Assembly (NCBI RefSeq): GCF_008831285.2
Contig: NC_045142.1
Location: 8,778,713 to 8,842,712, forward strand
DNA length: 64,000 bases
DNA from: Nymphaea colorata
Lineage: Eukaryota; Streptophyta; Magnoliopsida; Nymphaeales; Nymphaeaceae
Reading direction: 5' to 3'
The notes beneath the pieces were generated by a model. The model did no database searches. It saw only the letters and a list, made by a program, of their open reading frames with translations, and had not been told where the DNA came from. Below are positions 37,101 to 48,949 of this stretch, piece after piece (the stretch's first letter is position 1; the number at the start of each line of letters is the position of its first letter). Position numbers and translations under genes: made by a program.

Positions 37101-37224
37101 GACAATTTTGTACATTATTATCTACAATTGTTATGGAAGCGGTGGACATTTTCAGGCTCCTTCCAATGTTGCATCACCCGACCTTCAGTCCACCATACGG
37201 CAGAGAAGAGAAAAGAAGAACCCA

Positions 37225-37606
37225 GGTGGGTCCCACCGTCACTTATCTTCCCGAGGTGGCGAGATCCACAATTCCACACAACCGGTAGGGACCACCACCA
37301 CCCTTTTAAGCTGGGGGGGCCCACCTATTGTTGACCCCCACGGAAGTAGAGTCGGTAAGAAAGTGGGAAACTACGCAAATGGGTCCCACCAAACTCGCGC
37401 AACCATGACCGAACCTACTAGCGACCCAACGGTCGAGGCTGGGTCCAAATGGGTCGTGGCGCGGCTAAAAATAATTGGATCTGACACCGGTCCAAATAAT
37501 GGCAAATCTCCGACCCATTACCCGATCAATTACGGGAGGGTCCTATGGATGGGATGCGGCCACGTCTAGCCTGAGTGCTGCCCATGCGCTGTACCGGTGG
37601 GCCCAC
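37225..37606. promoter_or_regulatory. Cluster of TCP-type GTGGGNCCCAC motifs
   Basis: In a GC-rich block 1.5-1.9 kb upstream of the receptor kinase lie GGTGGGTCCCACC (37225-37237), GGGGGCCCACC (37315-37325), GGGTCCCACC (37381-37390) and GGTGGGCCCAC (37596-37606). These match the plant TCP transcription-factor consensus GTGGGNCCCAC. The first and last are palindromic. Whether they control the downstream gene is inference. Confidence 0.35.
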
Positions 37607-37751
37607 GGCACTGTAAAACACTGAACCGGGTTCGGCTCTCCCACAGGGGCCGGGGCCAGCTTTGGGAGACCCACTCTCGTCCTCGTTGAAGCTATTTTGG
37701 GGTTCGGTTGAACGTGGACCAAGTAGGGTTCGTCCTTGAATGCCGTTGAAG

Positions 37752-37985
37752 AGGGGTGAACACGATTCTAGCCAAGCTCGCTTCGTTTGAACAAAATTGA
37801 TATTCATTGTTACGTGTTTAACTCGAGTTCGACTCGATCAAAGCTCGACAAACTTGATTAAGGTTTGGGGTTACGTGTTGAGCTCGAACCCAACTCGATT
37901 ATCTGAACGAGTCGACAAACTCAAGCTCAACTCGTTAAGCAAATAACTCGACTCAAACTTGTTCACGAACCAAGCGTATAGCGAT
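37752..37985. mobile_element. GAGCTCGA-rich dispersed element, second copy
   Basis: Opens with AGGGGTGAACACGA, the same terminus (opposite orientation) as the right end of the 34310-34721 element, and continues with CTCGAGTTCGACTCGA words. The right boundary is uncertain, perhaps at TTGTTCACGAACC near 37970. Confidence 0.5.
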
Positions 37986-38689
37986 AATATAAAACTAAAA
38001 AGTTTTTGTAGATTTGGTGTGGGCTACTACTCACACCTGTCTATGTGTATGTGTAGCTCCACCCAGTGGTCTAGTATAAACACTCAAACCACTTTTATAA
38101 AACTTTAGAAGACGTCAACAAAACGCAAACTACAATTTCAAAGTCCATATGTTTTTATTGCAACAATGGTGTGCCATTTAGGGCCCATGCAAATTAAGCC
38201 CAACCCAAGGTCTGCTTTGATATAGTTTATATGATTAATTATCTAAAAAAAAATCAGCTCGACAAGAGGCACGACAAAGAACAAAACTCTCTCATAGTTT
38301 AAACTTTTCATTTATTTAAGAGAGAACAAGATAATCATTGGCAAGGGACACGTATTGAACAACAAATCTATCTCATGAAGAAGAAGAAATCAATATCCAA
38401 ACAATATGTATTACTCTAAATATTTTAATTAATTTACATTCACACATATATATATATAGACGCAATTCAGGTTAAGCAAAGTAGGCTCGAGCCGTGTTAC
38501 AGTAACTTTGACTCGTTCTACAAATCCGCCTATAGAGAGAGAAAGAGAATCATTGTTTCTTACTCCACGGCAGTGACGTGTCAGCTGGACGCTACACACT
38601 ACCGTCATGCGTCTAATATGCTCGTGAGTTAAAGATGAGAGAGAGAGAGAGAGGTTACCGTTGGCTGGGTGTGGGGACAGGTTACTCTG

Positions 38690-39107
38690 ACACCCGAAAT
38701 GGACTTTGTCTCCTTCACACTCACTCTCCTCTTCTTCCTCCTCCCCTCCCCAAATTCTTTTCCTCCTCTCATCTCTTTCTCTTTCCTTCAGATCCCCACC
38801 TCCTTTTCTCTCACTACCCTCAGTTCTTCCACCTGCATTCTCCGCTCTTCCTACATCTGGCGTGCCCATTTTGCCAAATCTCAGCCATTTGACGGAAACG
38901 ATGGCGCTTTTCCGGCAAATCCGGTTCCCTCCAAAGTAAAGTAGCCGACCAAAACCAGAGGTTCAAAAGAGAAAACAGTAAAGGAAGAAAGGAAAGGAAG
39001 GAGGAGAAGGGAGAAAAGAATCCCGTCCCGTCAGTCACACTTTTCCTTTCCTTTTTCTCTTAGCCAGCCCCGGAGCATCATTAGCTGCGACGACCGGCGG
39101 GAAAGGA
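38690..39107 (+). promoter_or_regulatory. Presumed leader of the lectin receptor kinase
   Basis: A CT-rich tract (38710-38850), typical of plant 5' untranslated leaders, followed by purine-rich sequence up to the start codon. No clean TATA box was identified. Short open frames in this tract have no domain and are more likely low-complexity leader than protein. Confidence 0.3.
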
Positions 39108-41345
39108 TTGTCACCTTTCGGGAAAAGGACCGCCAATGCGACGATGCGGCGGCGGCTTTTCCGGCTGCCCATCACCACCACCGCCCTTCTGGTGGTCATC
39201 CTCCTCGCCTTCCTCCTGGTCTGCAGCAGAAGCGAGGGGAAGAAGACGGAGTTCGATCTGAACACGCTGACGTTAGGGAGGCTGCGGCTGCTGGGCGACG
39301 CGCACGTCAAGAACGGGACGCTGGCGCTAACCAGGGAGCTGCCCGTGCCGAACAGCGCCGCCGGAAGGGCGCTCTACGCCCAGCCCGTCCGCCTTGTCGA
39401 CCCTGCGACGCGCGCCAGGGCGTCCTTCTCCACCAACTTCGCCTTCTCCATCACCAACCTCAACCCGTCGTCCATCGGCGCCGGGCTCGCCTTCGTGCTG
39501 GCGCCGGACGACCGCACCCTCGGCGAGCCCGGGGCTTACCTCGGCCTCATCTCTACGCTCGACCCGCCCGAGCCCCGCATCGTCGCCGTCGAGTTCGACA
39601 CGTGTATGGACGTCGGCTTCGCCGACATCAATGGCAACCACGTGGGCCTCGACCTCGGCTCCCTCGCCTCCTACGCCGTCGCCGACCTCGACCCAGTCGG
39701 CGTCGACCTCAAGTCCGGCGACGTCGTCAATGCCTGGATCGATTACGACGGCCGCACCTCCCTCCTCGACGTCTCCATCTCCTACTCCAACCTCCGCCCG
39801 CCGGATCCCATCCTCTCCGTGCACGTGGACATCGCCGCCCACCTCCGGGAGTACGCGTTTGTCGGATTCTCTGCGTCCACCCAGGGCAGCACCGAAACCC
39901 ATACAATCCAGTGGTGGAGCTTTGCTTCCTCCCTCCCGTCTTCCTCATCCTCCTCCTCCCCCTCCCCTTCTTCCTCTTCGCAGCCACCACCCCCTCCCCC
40001 TCCCCCTCCACCACCAACGAATATTTTTCAGGGACAGGGACCACCTGCTAGTAGCAGCGGCACTAGCCCCACCACTTACCCACCGCCCTCATCAACGGGT
40101 AATTCTTCTGCCCCTTCCCCGCACCCCGCGCCAGACCGAGCCTCTTCTTCTCCGTGCCACAACCGCCTCTGCAAGTCCGATCCGGGCGCCGTGGCTGGGG
40201 TCGTTACCGCCGGCGCGTTCGTGCTGGTCGCCTGCGCAGGCCTCATCATCTGGTTTCGCTTCCGAGGCGTCCGATTGCGGCGCGCCGATGGCCTGCTCGA
40301 GATACCGGCGTCGGAGATGGTCCGGGCACCTCGTGAATTTAGCTACCGGACGCTGAAATCGGCGACGCGGAACTTCGATTCCAGCCGGATAATCGGGCAC
40401 GGCGCATTCGGCACTGTCTACAAGGGGGTGATCGCGGAGACAGGGGCCGTGGTGGCGGTGAAGAGGTGCAGCAATGAGAGCGGCGGGCAGGGGAAGGCAG
40501 AGTTCCTGTCCGAGTTGTCCATCATCGGTGCCCTCCGCCACCGGAACCTTGTCCAGCTTCTGGGGTGGTGCCACCAGAAAGGGGAGATCCTCCTGGTCTA
40601 CGAATTCATGCCCAACGGCAGCCTCGACAAGGCCCTCTTCCTCCCGGCGCCGATGCTCCCCTGGCGACACCGCCGCCGGATACTCGCCGGCGTCGCCTCC
40701 GCCCTCGCCTACCTCCACGATGAATGCGAGAAGCAGGTAATCCACAGGGACGTGAAGGCCAGCAACATAATGTTGGACGACGGATTCAACGCCAAGCTGG
40801 GGGACTTCGGGCTCGCCCGGCAGATCGAGCACGACAGGTCGCCGGACGCAACGATCGCCGCGGGGACAATGGGCTACCTGGCGCCGGAGTACGTCCTCTC
40901 CGGCCGTGCGACCGACAAGACGGACGTCTTCAGCTTCGGAGCAGTGGTGCTGGAGGTGGCATGCGGGCGGAGGCCAATCGAGAAGACGGTGGTGAACCTA
41001 GTGGACTGGGTGTGGGGGCTCCACAGGGAGGGAAGGCTGGTGGAGGCGGCCGACGTCCGGCTGGCCGGCGAATTCGAGGAGGGGGAGATGAGGAGGGTGC
41101 TGCTGGTGGGGCTGATCTGCTCCCACCCGGACCCCCTGCACAGGCCCTGCATGAGGAACGTGGTACAAATGCTCAGCGGCGAGACGTCGTCGCCGGCGGT
41201 GCCGAGGTCAAAGCCCAGCATGAGCTTCAGCTCCAATCTGCTAATGAATTTGCAGGAAGATAGCGCGTCAGACTACAACGGCATTGCCGCTTCGACCTCC
41301 TCGTCCGAAGCGTCCATCAACGGCGGAGGACACCTTGAGGTCTGA
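39108..41345 (+). CDS. L-type lectin-domain receptor kinase, clade VIII-like
   Basis: Single exon, 745 codons. A hydrophobic signal segment covers residues about 22-41; translation could also start at codon 13 (39144). The legume-lectin domain spans about 48-275, starting FDLNTLTLGRLRLLGDA, with the beta-signature VAVEFDT at 159-165 and ending TIQWWSF. A Ser/Pro-rich stalk with a run of 11 prolines (about 277-350) leads to one membrane span (about 361-385). The Ser/Thr kinase has the glycine loop GHGAFG (430-435), VAVK lysine K452, HRD catalytic D548 and DFG D566, then an APE motif, so it should be an active RD kinase. The order and phrases such as NPSSIGAGLAFV, STQGSTE and GHGAFGTVYKG fit the LecRK-VIII clade. 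Such proteins sit in the plasma membrane and are linked to wall or immune sensing; the ligand is unknown. Codon third positions are strongly GC-rich compared with the flanks. The loop after RRPIEK is shorter than I recall for relatives. Confidence 0.95.
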   Translation: MSPFGKRTANATMRRRLFRLPITTTALLVVILLAFLLVCSRSEGKKTEFDLNTLTLGRLRLLGDAHVKNGTLALTRELPVPNSAAGRALYAQPVRLVDPATRARASFSTNFAFSITNLNPSSIGAGLAFVLAPDDRTLGEPGAYLGLISTLDPPEPRIVAVEFDTCMDVGFADINGNHVGLDLGSLASYAVADLDPVGVDLKSGDVVNAWIDYDGRTSLLDVSISYSNLRPPDPILSVHVDIAAHLREYAFVGFSASTQGSTETHTIQWWSFASSLPSSSSSSSPSPSSSSQPPPPPPPPPPPTNIFQGQGPPASSSGTSPTTYPPPSSTGNSSAPSPHPAPDRASSSPCHNRLCKSDPGAVAGVVTAGAFVLVACAGLIIWFRFRGVRLRRADGLLEIPASEMVRAPREFSYRTLKSATRNFDSSRIIGHGAFGTVYKGVIAETGAVVAVKRCSNESGGQGKAEFLSELSIIGALRHRNLVQLLGWCHQKGEILLVYEFMPNGSLDKALFLPAPMLPWRHRRRILAGVASALAYLHDECEKQVIHRDVKASNIMLDDGFNAKLGDFGLARQIEHDRSPDATIAAGTMGYLAPEYVLSGRATDKTDVFSFGAVVLEVACGRRPIEKTVVNLVDWVWGLHREGRLVEAADVRLAGEFEEGEMRRVLLVGLICSHPDPLHRPCMRNVVQMLSGETSSPAVPRSKPSMSFSSNLLMNLQEDSASDYNGIAASTSSSEASINGGGHLEV

Positions 41346-41466
41346 GTTTGTTTTTTTCGTGTGCTTTTTTTGGGGAGGGAGGTTGGGTGTTTTGCGTTTT
41401 GATTAATTTAATCATTCTTTATGTGTATATAAACACCATTGTTAGTTAATACATATTTATGCGAAA

Positions 41467-41469
<3 letters not shown>

Positions 41470-41504
<35 letters not shown>
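41470..41504. repeat. (TA)n microsatellite
   Basis: About 35 bases of TA, 125 bases after the kinase stop codon and probably just past or within the 3' untranslated region. Confidence 0.9.
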
Positions 41505-41507
<3 letters not shown>

Positions 41508-43800
41508 TTATTAGGGGACAAGACATTTTTATCCATCTTATCATGACAGGAAGAGTGGTTGTAACTTGAAATAGCTTGTTTTGTTGCTGGGGATGTTCTC
41601 TATTTTTCTTGTTTTGTTTCTCTTTTGTCTTCTCATGGGAAAGATGTTGAGGTCCCATAAAGAGACGGAGATTGAGAATCTTCTAAGCAACTCTTTATCA
41701 TGTCCGTCCAATCTCGGAATTGACTTCCTAGTGACACTTTTAATCTTAAGATCAACATTCTCAATGGGTATCCTCCATTGGGACAAATGCTTTTGATCTT
41801 TTCAATTCAGGAACTCTAGAAATCACAGCCACTGAGAACACTTTCTTACTCCTCGTTGCTCAAGGCGAGGGCAGATGCTCATGAGATTCGATGTGATATC
41901 TCTGTCTAAGTGAGAGTTGTGATGAGCGCTACTGAAACCTAACTCCCCTTTTCAACGAGCTCATTCCACTCACGATTTCGATGATCGCCAGTGTTTTTAG
42001 AGGAGATCTCTTTAGTGACTGCCTACCAACCACTTGTCGGAGGCCGACTTCCGTGTTATGGTTGTTTATGGTAAGGTATGGAATGGACTACCCTCCTGTC
42101 CTAATGTGACTGCATGTTATAGTGGGGTCGGTCATTTCACTCCCCTCTATGCAAAGTTCATAATAAACAACAAGGCTGCACAGGAGCCAAGTCGCCGGAG
42201 CTTGCCGGGTCGAGCTCAAGCTTGGTCAGCTTGAACTCGACTCAAGCTCCTTATAGCAAGCTCGAGCTCGACTTAGCTATACAAAATCGAGCTCAAACTC
42301 GACTCGTTTAGGCGTTAACTCGTGTAAGCATTAATTCGTTCAACTCTTGAAGTCTTAACTCGTATAACTTGTGATGCCGGTTTAAGCAATATTATATAGA
42401 GTATTGGTTTGTTAGCCGAGTTTTTTAGTATAAACGAGTCAAGTTTCTGAAACTCAAACTCTTTATCGATTCAAGTATCATCATGAGCCAAAGTTTTTTT
42501 GAGCGAGTTCGAGTGAGTCGAGCCAATTCCGGACTCCTTGTGCAGCCCTATATTTGAGGCACCCCGTCAACAATTTCAAACCTGCAAATACGGGAGAACA
42601 GAGCATGTGCAATGTACAAGTGTTTTATATTTGAGAATGGCATTCCTTCAACATATTGCCAAATTAGTAATCAATAGGTATATGTAGTATCTAAAATATA
42701 TTTAAAATATTGGTAAGGAATATAGGCTAACAGCAGTTGGCGACTGTTAAGAATTTCTATAGAAACCGAAAAATCGGAGAATTGTAAAATACTTTTTAAC
42801 TTCTAAAATACTTAACAGGTAACAGGTAGCTCAGAAATTATAAATATACAACTATTCGAATTACAAAGAAATTTGTACAACTATTCGAATTACAAAGAAA
42901 TTTGTATGAGTCAGTGAATATTTAATTAGAGTTGTCTATTTAAAATAAATACACGATTGATATAAGACAAACAAAAAAAAAGTGATGAGCCCACCACACT
43001 TATATTTTACAACCATTTATTAAAAGAACTGATTTTGGGGTGGGGCTATTCTTATTGTAATTGTGTTTGCGTCGAAACCCTTGGCATTATTGCCTTCGGC
43101 TTGTGAAAATAAGTTGCGGTGCGACGGCAACATCTCCACCATCTTTAAAGTGTGTGTGATTGCGACTAATCCTCTTTAACCATGTTCGTCTATCAGCCGG
43201 GTTCTGTCGGTGAGGGCCGTACCAATTTAAGAAGAGGAATGCCTCCTTATACATGCATGCCGGACCAAAAATTTTTCATGAGGCGAGCCGAATTAAAATT
43301 TCAAAATTTTTATATAAAACAAGTGAAATTTTAAAAAAAAAAAGCGAGACCAGGGCGCATGCGGGCCCTACCCTGCCTTGGCCCCTATATATATATATGT
43401 ATTTCTGCAGCCCTTGTATATAATTACATGCGTTTATGAAGGGACCAGACAGTGCAGTCAAATTGAAGCATACACAGGAAAAAGAGACTGGACTCTGGGC
43501 CTGAGTTCAAACGAAATTCTACTATTTCAGGGAGGGAAGATGAGTGTAGAGAAAATATTGTCCAACACTAAGTTGGACTTGGGTTCAGATTTATAAAACT
43601 GAACCTGAATTTGGATCGAGCTCCAGGTTCAATTTGGTTCCCACATTGACATGATAAAAGAGTTGCTATATAAGCCAAGCCAACTTGGCATATAATATTC
43701 ACATGTAATTCCCCCAAACAAATACGAACTCGATTCCTACTTGGTCAGATTCTCAGTTTTGCTTACCGATAAACGGTTCTGGCACAGCCAGGGATATAAG
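41505..43800. other. Intergenic, no gene recognised
   Basis: Contains a third GAGCTCGA-rich element at about 42185-42548 and a piece of the AAAATTTTTATATAAAACAAG / GGGCCC dispersed repeat at 43265-43390. No coding frame with recognisable features. Confidence 0.5.
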
Positions 43801-43807
43801 TTAGAGG

Positions 43808-44238
43808 TAGGGATGTCAACGGTCCATGTTCGGATTGGATATATCTTTAATCATATCTGTTTTTTTTTTTTATATTCGCATATTCACATTCGAATTTGAA
43901 TAAAGAAAAGTTATATCTGAATCCAAAATCCAATTTTACAATCTGAATATGATTCAAATCTGATTTTTATATTTATATCCGAACTCGAATTTTGAACTTG
44001 ATTTTGCCAATTTTTAAAATTTAATAACATTAGATACAGGATGTTTGCCTAAAAATGAATCTGATCTGAATCCAATCGAATATTTATGTATATTTGAATC
44101 CAAATCTGATCGGATGCCATTTATTAAATCCAAATCCGGTTCAGTTTCTTTAATCGGATATTAATTTTTTTCATATCTGATTTTTTCGGATTGAATTGGT
44201 TAGATATCCAATTCAAATTGGATATATTGACATCTCTA
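43808..44238. mobile_element. hAT-like MITE, copy 2
   Basis: 431 bp with ends TAGGGATGTCAA and TTGACATCTCTA and a perfect 8-bp target duplication GTTAGAGG (43800-43807 and 44239-44246). Body of GGATATA/ATCTGAATCC-type steps as in the copies at 646 and 46992. Non-coding. Confidence 0.9.
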
Positions 44239-44366
44239 GTTAGAGGGAGCTCCTGTATGTGATTTTTAATTGAGAAGGGGCTAAAAGGAAAATTTGTGTA
44301 CATTTGAATGGACCACATAGTTAGGGTAGAATTAGCATGAAAAGATTGTCTGGAGTGGGTTGACGC

Positions 44367-44691
44367 CATAATCACAAATAATGTTTTGAGTCTTAAACGG
44401 TGATGTTTTTTTTTGGTATAATGCGGCGAGCTTGAAAAAAATGAAAAAAGATATGGTAAATTAAAAATTTTAAAAAACTAAACATGAAAGAAAAATAAAA
44501 TAAGTGAGAAACTAATAGCACAAACATCAAAAGACAAGTAGATTTGCAACAAATAAAAAATAAAAAATGAAAAAAAAAATGTTCACATTAAAAAACTAAG
44601 AAAATGAAAAATCTGAAAAAAATGCATTAAAAACATGTTTTTTAAGTTTTAAATGGCTAGTTAATTTTTCGTCGTGTTCTCTGTGACTATG
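44367..44691. mobile_element. MITE with CATAGTCAC termini, copy 4
   Basis: 325 bp with ends CATAATCACAAATAATG and TCTGTGACTATG. The flanks GTTGACGC (44359-44366) and GTTGGCGC (44692-44699) match at 7 of 8 bases, suggesting an 8-bp target duplication, which would again point to hAT-type mobilisation. This is the best preserved copy for defining the family. Confidence 0.7.
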
Positions 44692-44790
44692 GTTGGCGCA
44701 ATGGTCGGGCGAGAGCAGTTCCTGTTTCGAATCCTTGTGACGTCAATTCCTTGTGCTGCTGCAAAACAAAAACAAAAAAACAAAAAGAGG
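44692..44790 (+). repeat. tRNA-derived SINE head (candidate)
   Basis: TGGCGCAATGGT (from 44694) matches the pol III A box at 11 of 12 positions. GTTTCGAATCC (44724-44734) matches the B box at 10 of 11. An A-rich tail (44761-44785) follows. Box spacing is tRNA-like, but the flanking arms do not pair as a tRNA. It directly abuts the MITE, which seems to have inserted at its start. Confidence 0.5.
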
Positions 44791-45786
44791 CCGTTGACAC
44801 ACAAGTTTGAAGCTTGACAGGTTAAAAATTGGCTTTGGCAAAGCACCAGGGGTAATATTTGCTCTCATACGCGCTTGTGATCTATATGTATTATTTACTC
44901 CCAAGCAAGGCATGCTCATGTGACTGTGACGTGCATGTACCATTATTATTTTTATTTTTATTTTTGGAGTCATCAAAAGGCAACAAATTCATGGTGTGCC
45001 AAATCTTCACGACAACCAAAAACAGAATGATTGCACTCAACAGCCATACATATCTCATTCATCATTTTGTTGAGATTAGTAATCTTGAACAGAGAAGGTC
45101 CATCATGCACCTGTGATTTCTATGTAAAGTGCAGAAATATTGCTTTTAAAGCAAACCAAGGGGTTCCTTCATTTTTCAGTAACCGGAAACCGGGCTCATG
45201 GTATTCATGATTATCACTGATTTCCCGACATTTATGAATTGCGTTTTGATTATGGCTGCAAATGGGCAGAATTGATTTGAAAATTTTGTTATTTTTATTG
45301 TACAGAATTTTGATCCAATTCTAGATGAACCCACTGCCTGAGTTCGTTGGGCAATAATAATAAATTGTTATTGTCTTATAAACCTGACTCCAAACTGGTA
45401 ATATATATATACATATATATATATAGTAATTGGTAAAATGTCATACCACTTGGATAAGGGATAAGGGATAAAAACAAAACCTCTCAAATTTATGTTAAAA
45501 TGTGTTTTAAACAGAATATAAACCTCCTAATGTTTTTCTAATACTAATTTTATATAAATAATCTTTCAGTTGAAGTTATTTTTGTAAAAAAATTGATCTT
45601 TTCAAATATCAAATTTTGATGTTATAAGAGTCATCCATTGTTCAATTATTAACGGAACAGTATCAAAGTAAAAAAAAATAAAAAGACTCACCAAATCATT
45701 CTTAAGACCATATTTATAAGGTTATGTTGTATAAAGAATACTTTAATCATTAATTTTAAAATGTCTGGTTTGTCTCTTTGCCAAGT

Positions 45787-45844
<58 letters not shown>

Positions 45845-46991
45845 ACAAAAACAAACATAGTGGCAAGGCTAAGTTTAAAGGTGTATTGGGCAAATTGGCC
45901 CACCGACATCGGGCTTGGGTCGGGCCCGAACCAGAAAATTTTATTTATTGACTACTAATAATAATACCAACCCTACCGATTTCAAAGAATTTGACAGCGA
46001 CTATGAAAAAATACTGGAAAAACATTTGCATGCAGTAATTGTACATTTTCTCTAATTTTCCCATCCTAAATTTTAATTATGGGAAGGGAGAGAAGGCCTA
46101 GTGCTCATTTTCACAAATGGGGCATTTGATAACAAAGGCATTTTCCATGTCGTGCCGTTAACATGGGAAAACATGTTCCTACATTTTACTAAAAGGGCAT
46201 TTTGGTAATTTAATGAGGTGAAAATTTTACCAAGTTTTAGTTATGTCCTTATTAGGGGAGGGGTCTTCCATTTTATTTCCACAGACATTTCAGGTCCATA
46301 TTTCCAGAGACATTTCAGGTCCATAATGTTCTCCCGTGTTAGCGGCCATAACATATAAGGAGTCGAGTTTTTGTTAATTTCGGCAAGAGCTTTGGGCTAG
46401 CTTGATACGAGTTTGTTGAGCGTTGGGCTAGCCCGGCCCAGTCCGAGGCCCAGCCTTAGTTTTGAAACGAGTAAATTTTAAAAACTTATTGTTAAAAGGA
46501 CCATAAATATCCGTTAAATCTTGATTATTTCCCAGCAACAAAGTTTTAAATTTAGAGTATCTAGTAACATCTGGCACTGGCAGGATTGGATTGTTCTATA
46601 CACATGCATCTGCTATATATGTTGTGTATGTGCACATGCATGTGTATAGGAAAACAAGTAAAAAGCAGATCCTGGTATGCCAGACTTGATCAAAATGATT
46701 TATGACTTTGATTGCAAGCAGATCATATGGTAGAGATTAAGCTGTAAGCATAGAACTCAAATGGTATTTTTAGGAGTTCAAAATACTACATCGAAGAAGC
46801 CAAAGGGTTTCGTTGAAGGAAACTCATTTCTTTCAATCTTTCTTTCTACCTTCTCTTTTGAAGGGTATTTTGGGCTCTTGAAAACGGAGCTTGGCTTGTA
46901 TATTTGCAACTTAATGTTCAACGTTGTTCTCCTTGAAACCAATGGTTTAGATAATTTTCATAAAATCTAGTATATGCGAGTCTAATAGCAA
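44791..46991. other. Intergenic, no gene seen
   Basis: AT-rich, with GGGCTTGGGTCGGGCCCG and GCCCGGCCCAGTCCGAGGC patches near 45915 and 46430 that look like remnants of dispersed GGCCC-rich MITEs. A 69-codon frame at 46761 has no recognisable domain. Confidence 0.45.
45790..45844. repeat. (TA)n(GA)n microsatellite
   Basis: About 32 bases of TA followed by about 22 bases of GA, the same compound form as at 20356 and 26066. Confidence 0.95.
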
Positions 46992-47399
46992 TAGAATGCC
47001 AACGGATTGGATATATCCTTAATAATATCAGTTTTTTCGGATATTCACGAATTCAGATTCGGATACAAATAAAGAAAAGTCATATCCGCATTTGAATCTA
47101 AAATCTGATTTTACAACCAGAATCCGATTTTTATATTCATATCCGAATCCGAAGACCATATTTGAACTGGAGTTTGCCAATTTTCAAAATGTAACGGTGA
47201 ATCTGATTCATATCCGTATCCGAATTTTATCGGATATTTATGTATATGAAAATCCAAATCTGAATCCGATTGGATGCTATTTATTAAATCCGAATCTGAT
47301 CCGATTTCTTAATTGGATATTAAATTTTTTTCCATATCTGATTTTTTTGGATCAATTCGGTCGGATATCGGATTCAAATCAGATGTATTGACATCCCTA
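46992..47399. mobile_element. hAT-like MITE, copy 3
   Basis: 408 bp with a decayed left end TAGAATGCCAAC and an intact right end TTGACATCCCTA. Flanks AATAGCAA and GATTGCAA match at 6 of 8 bases, consistent with an old 8-bp target duplication. Same body as the copies at 646 and 43808. Confidence 0.75.
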
Positions 47400-48900
47400 G
47401 ATTGCAAGCTGCCGTTTATATGGGTGACTTTTTTTTTCAAAATAAAGATTCACTAAAGGCCGTGCATGAACCCTTCTTCTTTTATCTTCTACAATGACGA
47501 AAAAAAACACCTATAGAAGGCAGATTGAAATGGAATAGAGTAAATTACAAGCAAAAAAGGAGGATATAATTATCGATCGTTCTTGAAAAAAGACTTTGGC
47601 ATTATCTCTTTCGACATTGACTTACCTTTCAAGTCACTATTTGCCCATTCCGATGGAGATGGCAGTGATTGGAGAATAACTCTTTCTCTGTCGGCTTTCT
47701 TTCGGCGACAACATTTGAACTTTCAGTCTTTAAAAACTCCAGGGATCATATACCTGATATTTCAGAACATGGTGCTATTCTTTTTCTCTCAAGAGCCGAT
47801 ATTTCAAGCTCCCACATCTGGTTACCATGTTGAAATCCATTATAAGAAGCCAGTTTAGTACAGCCGTTCTAGTTTAGATAGTTAACCAGTAATTGACAGT
47901 GTTATAGATGGACGAAGTGCATTTCTTGTATGTTAAGATATTAAAAACAAGATAAAACAGTATGCAGATTCGAGGTAAGTTTAGACAATTTTTTGGGTGG
48001 CAAGCTGCATAGGTTCTCCCAAGACTTTTGGACCTAGAAAAGGAGTGTATAGAAGAAAGAAAGCAGTAATAATCACTTGAGTTTTTGGTGAGCTGGAGAA
48101 GAGAACCTAAGCTCCCACCTAATCTCTTGTCCCTCCAGGGTATAGGGCTTGCTTGAGACATATGTATGTAATGAAGAAAAAATTTCATTCCAAGCGCATT
48201 ATTTTATTCATAGTTTCGACTATATGAACATACATATAATAAGTGCCATAACTGTAAATGTAGGTTTGCGAGGAATCCAAAGAGGCTGATATATATTAAG
48301 CCCTGCACGCTGTTCTTGTGATTGATCATTAGTTTAATCTTGGAGTCGCCTCTTTGAAGCAAACACGAAAATCAACCTCACCATTTCTCTCTCTCTCTCT
48401 CTCTCTCTCTCTTGTACTCTTCATTTTCTTTGCCTCCCTTCGTCTTCCTCTTCTATCTATTTCTCTTAACTTTTTTTTTGTACTATTGTTGATCTTGCTA
48501 TATTATTGCACAGCTAGAGAATTTCGTCCAATTGGCAAAAAAGTAAGCCTAGAGACTCCATTGGTGACCTTGGTACACAGACTGAGGCCCTCACACACCT
48601 ATTGCAGGAACCCCAATAGTGATACCAAAGCCAGGTTTTAGATCATCTGCAATTAAAATGACTACAAAATTAGGAACCTCTAAACTAGCCAAAATTGAAA
48701 AGTTGAATGGAACTCTTAGAGATAGTGGACTAACTACAACTGAGACGCAATCTATGGCTCAGCCATACTTTAATGGCACTATCTCAAATATTCCACGGAA
48801 GAGCTTAGGCACAACAATATAAAGTCTATCTGTAGTAACAAAAACAATGTAAATTATCATGTAATACAAAAACAATGTAAATTATCATGTAATTGATAAC
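47400..48900. other. Intergenic, no secure gene
   Basis: Short frames at 47583-47858 and 48354-48641 have no recognised domain. The latter is largely encoded by a CT repeat (48384-48412). Confidence 0.4.
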
Positions 48901-48949
48901 CATGATTTTACTCCTATTAGTGAGGAAACAAAATCTACCGATCTAACTT

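Noticed and set aside
37099-37569. 156-codon plus-strand frame in the GC-rich upstream block
   Set aside because: No domain, no leader or splice context; composition explains the openness.
39327-40832. Long open frames on the minus strand and in other plus frames of the lectin kinase gene
   Set aside because: They are shadows of the GC-rich third codon positions of the LecRK; they show no domains.
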